Shown: one piece after another, positions 1-5,614 of the stretch
Layout of the letters: the number at the start of each line of letters is the position of its first letter
Position numbering within the stretch: position 1 is the stretch's first letter
Assembly: GCA_017507285.1 (NCBI GenBank)
Contig: JAFWBF010000236.1
Location: 1 to 5,873, forward strand
Origin: Bacteroidales bacterium
Lineage (GTDB): Bacteria; Bacteroidota; Bacteroidia; Bacteroidales; P3
Length of the DNA stretch: 5,873 bases
Reading direction: 5' to 3'
Notes under the pieces: generated by a model
The model's input: only the letters and a program-made list of their open reading frames with translations
Database searches by the model: none
Told to the model about the DNA's origin: nothing
Translations under genes and position numbers: made by a program

Positions 1-1068
1 AGTACCTACCATGGAATATTTATCGTCATTGGTACACGTATTACCCTCATGGTTTATAAGTCCCGAAAATTCGGCTTCGAAATGCACATTATATGAATCC
101 TGAAACTCCCACCAGCCAAAACCTGCTGCACCACAATTAAGAGCATATTGAAAAACTTCTCTCATAAAATAAGTTTGCATTTCATAACCAACAGAATCGT
201 TATCAACCGCAAACGACGTTTCGCCAATCATCCAAGGTTTACCCACATAGTGGCTATACCACCATATTTCATTAGGAACTCGAAGAGGATGATAAGTATG
301 AAACTGAACAAAATCGACGGGCAAAATTGATGGATCCCATTCAAACACCTCTATTGGTTCGGAAAATCCAATGGTAAATAACTGATGTGGAGCATACTTA
401 TCCATTACATCTTTCCACTGCGATACAACCGTAAAAGCATCCTCTTTTTTACGGTCCTGTTGTGGGTCGAAATACAGTGGTTCGTTCATAAAATCATAGC
501 AAAACAAAGTAGAATTATCAGAGAAAGCTCCAAGCAATGATATTGTAAAGTCCATAAGTTCATCATCCAAGGGAGGTTTTATCAATAGCATCACCCTAAT
601 CCCTTTCGATTTGGCCATATTCAAAAAATCATCAACAGCTTTTATAATATCATTACAGTCATTACGCAAATACACCGGTTTATCTGAATAATAGTAGTAT
701 CCCTTACCATCTTTCGACACCACATCCATACATACCCTTATGGTATTAAAGCCCATTTCTTTTATCATCTGCAAATGACCTTCCACTTGATACAATATAG
801 AATCTTTGCTTTTTGCTTCGTACAACATGGGCAACTCATAGTATCTTGCCGGCGATATTACCACCTCATTCCCTACTTTTATCGGTTCAACCTTGTAGTT
901 GACCATCAATGGAAAAAATACAGTATCCCCAATCTTGAAATTATCGCCATCAATATAAACAAAATCGTAATATTCTTTATTTCTCGGATTACATGTATAT
1001 TCATACTTGTCAAACAAGGTACAACTATACACAAAACATACCAACAAAACAAATAAAATTCTCTTCAT
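1..1068 (-). CDS. GH5-like (clan GH-A) glycoside hydrolase lipoprotein, C-terminus cut by window edge
   Basis: The frame is open from the ATG at 1068 to the left edge, giving 356 residues with no stop, so the C-terminus is missing. The leader MKRILFVLLVCFVYSC ends in a lipobox with Cys16, which predicts a lipid-anchored, periplasmic or surface protein. The rest looks like a retaining (beta/alpha)8 glycosidase: Arg111 in GFNTIRV (strand 2), Asn195-Glu196-Pro197 as acid/base (strand 4), His257-x-Tyr259 (strand 6), Glu283 in IGETS as nucleophile (strand 7) and Trp319-Trp320 (strand 8). These match seven of the eight residues conserved in GH5. The strand-3 His is not visible; the segment reads VMLLIKPP (159-166). 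The likely activity is endo-hydrolysis of a beta-linked glycan such as mannan or glucan, but the substrate cannot be read from sequence. It follows korB after a 100-base gap with a terminator-like hairpin, and no SusC/SusD or other carbohydrate gene is visible. The fold is well supported; the exact GH family is uncertain. Confidence 0.85.
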   Translation of the reverse strand, partial: MKRILFVLLVCFVYSCTLFDKYEYTCNPRNKEYYDFVYIDGDNFKIGDTVFFPLMVNYKVEPIKVGNEVVISPARYYELPMLYEAKSKDSILYQVEGHLQMIKEMGFNTIRVCMDVVSKDGKGYYYYSDKPVYLRNDCNDIIKAVDDFLNMAKSKGIRVMLLIKPPLDDELMDFTISLLGAFSDNSTLFCYDFMNEPLYFDPQQDRKKEDAFTVVSQWKDVMDKYAPHQLFTIGFSEPIEVFEWDPSILPVDFVQFHTYHPLRVPNEIWWYSHYVGKPWMIGETSFAVDNDSVGYEMQTYFMREVFQYALNCGAAGFGWWEFQDSYNVHFEAEFSGLINHEGNTCTNDDKYSMVGT

Positions 1069-1082
1069 CTATCATATAGTAT

Positions 1083-1125
1083 AAAAAAGAATAGGAGTAA
1101 AAAAGCCATTCGGCTTCATTACCCC
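1083..1125 (-). terminator. Probable intrinsic terminator after korB
   Basis: On the minus strand a hairpin of about 14 pairs starts 43 bases after the korB stop. GGGGTAA pairs with TTACTCC (one G-T pair) and AAGCC pairs with GGCTT around a GAAT loop, with one T-T mismatch and one more G-T between the two blocks. Its arms span 1094-1125. It is followed by a T-rich tract (TATTCTTTTTT, 1083-1093). The placement fits the end of the korAB transcript. Only 25 bases separate the hairpin from the next start codon, so it could also act as an attenuator for the glycosidase gene. Confidence 0.6.
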
Positions 1126-1168
1126 TAATTCTTTGTTCAACTCTAAATAAATTATTATGGTAGAAATA

Positions 1169-2206
1169 TTACACTTCCCAAGTATCACCACTGTTCAACA
1201 AATCATCTACACATTTGTATTTCGAACTAGCTTTCACTTCTGCCATTTGCTCTTCAAACATTTGTGTATAAACTTTCTTCTTCACTGAACGGATAACACC
1301 TACGGCTACCGGCATATCGCCCTTCATTCTAGCCAACATCATGTGTATTCCTGTATCTTCTGTAGTTTCATCGTGAACCAACAAATCTTTTTCTGTTATT
1401 CCATTTTCGCCCAACTTAACTACTTCCAATTTAGTACCATTAAAACGAATACCTTTATCACGATTCTTGCCAAAAATCATTGGTTTACCATGTTCTAGCA
1501 AAATTGTCTTTTCATCACGAACCTCACGATCTGTTATAGCTGCGTGTGCTTTATCATTGAAAATTACGCAATTTTGTAACACCTCAACTACCGATGTACC
1601 ATAATGTTCGGCAGCTTGTAACATAATATCAGTGGTAAGTTTTGGATTTACATCCAATGCTCTTGCATAGAATGTTCCCTGAGCTCCCATTATCAATTCG
1701 GCCGGATTGAATGGATAATCTATAGTACCATAAGGCGAAGTTTTTGTTATTTGGCCGAACTTAGTTGTAGGAGAATATTGACCTTTTGTAAGACCATAAA
1801 TTTCATTATTGAATATAGTGATATTTACGTCCAAATTACGACGAACAATATGTATCAAGTGATTTCCGCCGATAGCCATTGAGTCACCATCACCCATATT
1901 TATCCACACACTCAAGGAAGGATTAGCAATCTTCACACCAGAAGCTATGGCACAAGCACGTCCATGTATACTATGGAACCCATAAGTATCCACATAATAA
2001 GGGATACGCGATGAACATCCAATACCCGATACCATGCAAATATTTTCTTTTCTATGATGTGTTTTTGGAAATACGTTCAACAAAGATGACAAAATAGCAT
2101 GGTCGCCACATCCGGGACACCATTTAACCATTTGGTCGCTTGTAAAATCAGCTTTTGTTAATTCAACATCCGATTCCAACACAAAATGTCTTTCCATGTG
2201 ATCCAT
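1169..2206 (-). CDS. korB: 2-oxoglutarate (2-oxoacid):ferredoxin oxidoreductase, beta subunit
   Basis: This is the thiamine-diphosphate (TPP) and Fe-S subunit of the enzyme that converts 2-oxoacid + CoA + oxidised ferredoxin to acyl-CoA + CO2 + reduced ferredoxin in the cytoplasm. The 345 residues are a normal length for the family. Cys30 and Cys33 in KWCPGCGDH, Cys64 in GIGCSS and Cys213 in LQNCV are spaced like the four ligands of the single [4Fe-4S] cluster in archaeal-type enzymes. The TPP/Mg motif begins at Gly105 (GDGDSMAIGGNH, 105-116) and continues to Asn133-Asn134 and the GLTKGQYSPT segment (138-147). The ATG at 2206 is preferred over the ATG three codons later because GGGGGAG lies 7 bases upstream of it. 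The gene starts 4 bases after the korA stop, so the two are certainly cotranscribed and probably translationally coupled. Family assignment is firm. 2-oxoglutarate as the main substrate is inferred from the Bacteroidota Kor-type architecture; pyruvate or branched-chain 2-oxoacids are not excluded. Confidence 0.96.
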   Translation of the reverse strand: MDHMERHFVLESDVELTKADFTSDQMVKWCPGCGDHAILSSLLNVFPKTHHRKENICMVSGIGCSSRIPYYVDTYGFHSIHGRACAIASGVKIANPSLSVWINMGDGDSMAIGGNHLIHIVRRNLDVNITIFNNEIYGLTKGQYSPTTKFGQITKTSPYGTIDYPFNPAELIMGAQGTFYARALDVNPKLTTDIMLQAAEHYGTSVVEVLQNCVIFNDKAHAAITDREVRDEKTILLEHGKPMIFGKNRDKGIRFNGTKLEVVKLGENGITEKDLLVHDETTEDTGIHMMLARMKGDMPVAVGVIRSVKKKVYTQMFEEQMAEVKASSKYKCVDDLLNSGDTWEV

Positions 2207-2210
2207 TATA

Positions 2211-4052
2211 TTACTCCCCCAATATTTTATTAAACATTTCTTTTAATTCCGATACTTCGAATGGCAATCCCATTACTTTATTGTATTGTTGCATTGGGTA
2301 TTGAGGATAGTTCATACGAAGATAGTTTACAAATTGACCATTATTCAATTCGCAAACAACAATTTTCTTATACTTCTTAAGTATATCTTCGGTATTCTTT
2401 GGAAGTGGTGAAATGTAATTAAAATGAGTATATGCAACTTTCTTACCTTCATTGTTCATTTCTTCTACTGCCAATGTAAGAGCACCTGCTGTACCGCCCC
2501 AACCTATTACCAACAAGTCCGCATCAACATTACCCATAACTTCTTGTTCCGGTATACAGTTGGCCACACGGTTCACTTTTTCCTGACGATTAAATACCAT
2601 CTTCTTGTGGTTTTCAGGATCGGTAGATACAGACCCTTTTCCATCTTCTTTTTCCAAACCACCTACACGATGACGCAAACCTTCTGTTCCCGGTATAGCC
2701 CATTGTCTTACAAATGTTTCGGGATTACGACGATAAGGCATATAATCAGGATCATTTGCTTTCGCTATAGGAGGATTGATAGCAGGCAAGTCTGCCACCT
2801 TTGGTATACGGAACAATTGAGTTCCATTACCAAGATAACCATCAGTAAGAAGTATTACCGGTGTCATATGTTCCAATGCCAATTTTGCTGCATTGTAAGC
2901 CCAATAAAAACAGTTGGCCGAAGAAGAAGCTGCCACTACTATACAAGGAGCTTCGCCATTACGTCCAAACAATGCTTGGTTTAGGTCGGATTGCTCAGTC
3001 TTTGTAGGCAAACCTGTAGATGGACCACCACGTTGAACATCAACAACAACTAATGGCAATTCCGTCATCACTGCCAACCCCAAAGCTTCGCTCTTGAGCG
3101 ACAAACCGGGACCCGATGTAGAAGTACAAGCCAATGCTCCGGCATAAGACGCTCCTATAGCCGAACATATACCTGCTATTTCATCTTCGGCTTGGAATAC
3201 TCGTGCTCCCAAAGCTTTATGTTTTGCCAATTCTATCATAACATCAGTAGCAGGTGTAATGGGATAAGAACCTAAGAATAGATTCAATCCTGCACGTTCT
3301 GCTGCAGCCAACAAACCCCATGCTGTAGCAACATTTCCTGTTATGTTTCGATAACGTCCCTTTGGCATATCGGCATGTGCCACCTCTACTATCTTGGAAT
3401 GTATAAGTTCCAACTTATCCGCATATTCATAACCTTCTGTCAATACAGCTTTATTCAAGTCAATAAGTGCCGGTTTCTTTGCAAACTTACGTTCCAAATA
3501 TGCAAAAGTATGGTCCAATGTCTTATGGGTTAAATAGAATATTATACCCAATGCAAACATATTACGACATTTATCAGCCGTTTTATTGTCAACACCTTTT
3601 TCTTGACCTATCTTCTTTGTAAACGAAGAAATAGGAGCTTGAACAATTGTATAAGCCAACATCAACTCGTCGGTAAAAGGATTTGATGTATACCCGGCTT
3701 TTTCAATCGCTTCGTCGGTAAAAGTATCAATATCCACTATTATTGTAGCACCTTTCTTAGCCCATTTCAAATTTGATTTGAACGAGGCTGGATTCATTGC
3801 CACCAATATATCACATTTATCGCCCGAACTATAAATATGAGTTCCAACATGCACTTGAAAACCCGATACACCTGCTATAGTATTGTGCGGTGCACGAATT
3901 TCGGCCGGATAATCCGGAAATGTCGCGATATCATTACCTGTTAGTGCTGAAGCATCCGAAAATAAGGTACCTGACAATTGCATACCATCTCCAGAATCTC
4001 CTGCAAATCTTACAACAAGGTCGTCTTTCTTAATAACTTGATTGTTAGACAT
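2211..4052 (-). CDS. korA: 2-oxoglutarate (2-oxoacid):ferredoxin oxidoreductase, fused gamma-alpha subunit
   Basis: This is the large subunit of the KorAB enzyme, which builds the active site and the 2-oxoacid and CoA binding surfaces together with KorB. The 613 residues fit the fused type. An N-terminal gamma domain (about 10-190) begins with RFAGDSGDG (15-23). It is followed by the alpha pyrimidine-binding domain (about 237-430) with the family signature YPITP (263-267), Glu289 in the QAEDE segment that would contact the TPP pyrimidine ring, TSGPG (312-316) and VQRGGPSTG (339-347), whose Arg341 matches the arginine that binds the 2-oxoacid in archaeal homologues. The transketolase-C-like domain fills the rest. 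There is no fused ferredoxin domain and no separate korC or korD beside it, which is common for this type. The ATG at 4052 lacks a Shine-Dalgarno match and sits in an A-rich leader. A Bacteroidota-type promoter lies about 45 bases upstream, making korA the first gene of the korAB operon. Confidence 0.96.
   Translation of the reverse strand: MSNNQVIKKDDLVVRFAGDSGDGMQLSGTLFSDASALTGNDIATFPDYPAEIRAPHNTIAGVSGFQVHVGTHIYSSGDKCDILVAMNPASFKSNLKWAKKGATIIVDIDTFTDEAIEKAGYTSNPFTDELMLAYTIVQAPISSFTKKIGQEKGVDNKTADKCRNMFALGIIFYLTHKTLDHTFAYLERKFAKKPALIDLNKAVLTEGYEYADKLELIHSKIVEVAHADMPKGRYRNITGNVATAWGLLAAAERAGLNLFLGSYPITPATDVMIELAKHKALGARVFQAEDEIAGICSAIGASYAGALACTSTSGPGLSLKSEALGLAVMTELPLVVVDVQRGGPSTGLPTKTEQSDLNQALFGRNGEAPCIVVAASSSANCFYWAYNAAKLALEHMTPVILLTDGYLGNGTQLFRIPKVADLPAINPPIAKANDPDYMPYRRNPETFVRQWAIPGTEGLRHRVGGLEKEDGKGSVSTDPENHKKMVFNRQEKVNRVANCIPEQEVMGNVDADLLVIGWGGTAGALTLAVEEMNNEGKKVAYTHFNYISPLPKNTEDILKKYKKIVVCELNNGQFVNYLRMNYPQYPMQQYNKVMGLPFEVSELKEMFNKILGE
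2214..2220 (-). promoter_or_regulatory. Shine-Dalgarno sequence of korB
   Basis: The minus strand reads GGGGGAG here, inside the last codons of korA (Leu-Gly-Glu-stop) and 7 bases before the korB ATG at 2206. It is the only strong Shine-Dalgarno match ahead of any start in this window; the other genes have A/T-rich leaders. It fixes the korB start and suggests coupled reinitiation by ribosomes leaving korA. Confidence 0.65.
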
Positions 4053-4095
4053 TTTAATGTATTTTTTGTGTTATCAATTTCGTTTTAATAAAGAG

Positions 4096-4124
4096 CAAAG
4101 TTAATACTTTTATTTTATTTTCAA
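4096..4124 (-). promoter_or_regulatory. korAB promoter, Bacteroidota sigma-ABfr type
   Basis: Reading the minus strand, TTG (4122-4124) is followed by 18 bases and then TAACTTTG (4096-4103). This is an exact match to the TAnnTTTG -7 element of Bacteroides promoters, with a -33 TTG at nearly the usual distance. It predicts transcription starting near 4088-4091 and a leader of about 37 bases before the korA ATG. It is the only complete match of this kind I found ahead of a start codon in the window. Confidence 0.75.
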
Positions 4125-4158
4125 TGCTTTTTCCAATCTTTTTTTCTCACTTTTTTTT
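4113..4158 (-). promoter_or_regulatory. Roughly phased A-tracts around and upstream of the korA -33 box
   Basis: Read on the minus strand, runs of A lie at 4151-4158 (8), 4139-4145 (7), 4128-4132 (5), 4118-4121 (4) and 4113-4116 (4). Centre-to-centre distances for the first four are about 12.5, 12 and 10.5 bases, close to one helical turn. Three of the runs lie directly upstream of the -33 TTG, where an UP-element-like or curved-DNA activating region would sit. The runs are plain to see; the effect on the promoter is inferred, and AT-rich intergenic DNA can produce such runs by chance. Confidence 0.4.
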
Positions 4159-4240
4159 GTTACTAAAAGTAATCGCACAGTTACACCTTGTATTACAACA
4201 TATTAGTGAAAAATATTTTTTTGATAAATATTAATCTTTA

Positions 4241-4270
4241 AGGTAGTAAATATTCGACCAATAACTACCT
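4241..4270. repeat. Inverted repeat AGGTAGT...ACTACCT in the aldo/keto reductase-korA gap
   Basis: AGGTAGT (4241-4247) and ACTACCT (4264-4270) are perfect 7-base inverted arms. Inside them TATT (4251-4254) pairs with AATA (4260-4263) around a CGACC loop, leaving a 3-base bulge (4248-4250). It starts 42 bases past the stop of the aldo/keto reductase gene, where a transcript end is expected. The 3' side lacks a clear T-run on either strand (TAAAGATTAATATTT on the minus strand), so it is not a textbook terminator. A weak terminator, an mRNA 3'-end stabiliser or a protein-binding site are all possible. Confidence 0.5.
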
Positions 4271-4311
4271 AATAAATGTCAAAAAAAATCCCTAATAATT
4301 CATTGCATATA

Positions 4312-5532
4312 TTATTTTCCAAACACCTCTTTGGCATTATCCATCAAGGTTGGTATATCCACTTCGAAGGGGCAACGACTTAGGCAGGCTCCACAGTCGG
4401 TGCATTCGCCGGCATGATGAGGTAGAGCATCGTATTGAGCTTGCAGTTCGGGAGTAACACCTTCGTAGGTGGCTTTGTCCAGCAGTTCGTTTACTTTAGC
4501 AATGGGTATTCCCACAGCACATGGCGAGCAATGGTTGCAGTATGTGCAGTCGCCTTTTTGCTTGCTTTGTTCATCTTTGCCAATTGTGGTATAATCTTTT
4601 TCGGCTTCGGTGGCATGCATCCAGTGCAAGTCGGCTTTCAACTCGTCGAGGTTGTCGATACCTAGTATGCAGGTGGCTATGCAAGGTTTTGCCAAACAAT
4701 AGGCTATACATTGTTCGGGAGTGTAGGCTATACCTAGGGGTGAGGTTTTGGCATCGAGTAGTTTGCCACCTCCACCAAAGGTTTTCATCACTGTTATGCC
4801 TATCTTATGAGTAGCACAGTAGTCGTAAAGTTCTACACGTATAGGGTCAATGCCGGCTTGTAGGTTTTCCATTGCACCCTTTTGCCATGGAATAGCACCA
4901 CCTTGAAGACGGTCAAAAGCTATGTTTAGCGAAAACATTATCACTTCTATCCAACCGCTTTTGGCAGCCAATAGTGCCACTTCGGCGTTGTGGCTACTGA
5001 TACCTATATGTTTTATTTTTCCTTCTTTCTTTAGTTGAAACACGTAGTCGAGGAATGGCGAGTTTTCGAGTTCTTCCCAATCTTGGCGACTATCGGCTAT
5101 GTGTATCATTCCCACTTCTATGTGGTCGGTACCTAGGCGAGATAGCAGGTCTTCGAACCCTTGGCGTGCTTCTTCCACATCGCGAGTGCGGCTGTGTTGG
5201 CCGTCTTTAAATATTGTGCCTATGTGTCCTTGTATTATCATCTCGTCTCGGCGACCTTGTAGGGCATAGCCTATATTGGAGCGAGTTTTTGGGCTGGCAT
5301 CGTATATATCTATGTAGTTCATACCACTATCCAAGGCCACGGTCATCAATTCCAATGATGTGGCACTATCTATTTTTTCGAAACCTCCGCATCCTATGCT
5401 TATTTCGCTAACCATAAGGCCGGTGTTGCCCAACGGACGATACTTCATGTCTGTGTTTTTCTCGGGTTGCTGTTTGCAGCTTACGGCTGCCAAACAAAGT
5501 GCAGCCATTAGTAGTGTGTGTATTTTTTTCAT
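4312..5532 (-). CDS. Aldo/keto reductase-fold protein with C-terminal 2x[4Fe-4S] domain and lipoprotein leader
   Basis: The 406-residue product begins with a hydrophobic leader ending in the lipobox AAVSC (Cys19), predicting export and lipid anchoring. From Met29 (MKYRPLGNTGLMVSEISIG) it has the fold of the aldo/keto reductase family, ending near residue 300. The C-terminus is ferredoxin-like: Cys329, 332, 335 and 338, then Cys377, 380, 383 and Cys387-Pro, the pattern for two [4Fe-4S] clusters. This architecture matches the predicted Fe-S aldo/keto reductases (COG1453-like). The tetrad looks incomplete: Asp75 and His144 are placed correctly, but the Tyr position aligns with Ser80 in DASPKTRSNIG, and the expected Lys is absent from MIIQGHIG (98-105). 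I recall RSNIG and QGHIG segments in clostridial relatives, so this may be a subfamily trait. Substrate and reaction are unknown. An internal start at Met29 would give a cytoplasmic protein, but the intact leader favours the long form. The gene looks clearly richer in GC than its neighbours and stands alone between gaps of 82 and 259 bases. Confidence 0.88.
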   Translation of the reverse strand: MKKIHTLLMAALCLAAVSCKQQPEKNTDMKYRPLGNTGLMVSEISIGCGGFEKIDSATSLELMTVALDSGMNYIDIYDASPKTRSNIGYALQGRRDEMIIQGHIGTIFKDGQHSRTRDVEEARQGFEDLLSRLGTDHIEVGMIHIADSRQDWEELENSPFLDYVFQLKKEGKIKHIGISSHNAEVALLAAKSGWIEVIMFSLNIAFDRLQGGAIPWQKGAMENLQAGIDPIRVELYDYCATHKIGITVMKTFGGGGKLLDAKTSPLGIAYTPEQCIAYCLAKPCIATCILGIDNLDELKADLHWMHATEAEKDYTTIGKDEQSKQKGDCTYCNHCSPCAVGIPIAKVNELLDKATYEGVTPELQAQYDALPHHAGECTDCGACLSRCPFEVDIPTLMDNAKEVFGK

Positions 5533-5565
5533 TATGTATAAGTGTTTGTTATTAATATATGCATT

Positions 5566-5579
5566 AGTAAACGCTTACT
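5566..5579. promoter_or_regulatory. Short inverted repeat upstream of the aldo/keto reductase gene, possible operator
   Basis: AGTAA (5566-5570) and TTACT (5575-5579) are perfect arms around ACGC, 33 bases upstream of the start codon at 5532. The site lies in the 82-base gap after the upstream gene. No T-run follows on the minus strand, so a terminator is unlikely, and no convincing TAnnTTTG box accompanies it. A 14-base palindrome-like site could bind a regulator, but it is short enough to occur by chance. Confidence 0.22.
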
Positions 5580-5614
5580 TAGCAGTTTTATTGCTCAATT
5601 GTGTTTTCTTTCTT

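Noticed and set aside
775..1056. A plus-strand open frame of 93 codons overlapping the glycosidase N-terminus.
   Set aside because: It is antisense to the signal peptide and early barrel of a well-supported lipoprotein; the frame has no promoter or ribosome site of its own.
2424..2984. A long open frame (186 codons) on the plus strand inside korA.
   Set aside because: It lies wholly antisense to korA, whose protein sequence is strongly conserved there. Its translation is rich in Tyr, Phe, Cys and His with no recognisable domain, as expected for a shadow frame.
4212..4232. An AT-only inverted repeat (AATATTT/AAATATT) in the gap before korA.
   Set aside because: The arms are pure A/T in very AT-rich DNA, so pairing is weak and likely by chance.
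4312..5532. A functional link between KorAB-reduced ferredoxin and the Fe-S aldo/keto reductase.
   Set aside because: The reductase-like protein is predicted to be exported, while KorAB and ferredoxin are cytoplasmic. The genes are separated by 259 bases with a dedicated korAB promoter, so adjacency alone does not support partnership.
5533..5614. A possible promoter for the aldo/keto reductase gene (TTG, 18 bases, TAAGCGTT on the minus strand).
   Set aside because: The -7 element misses three of the four TTTG positions, so it is too poor a match to list. The gene may use a promoter inside or before the upstream gene.
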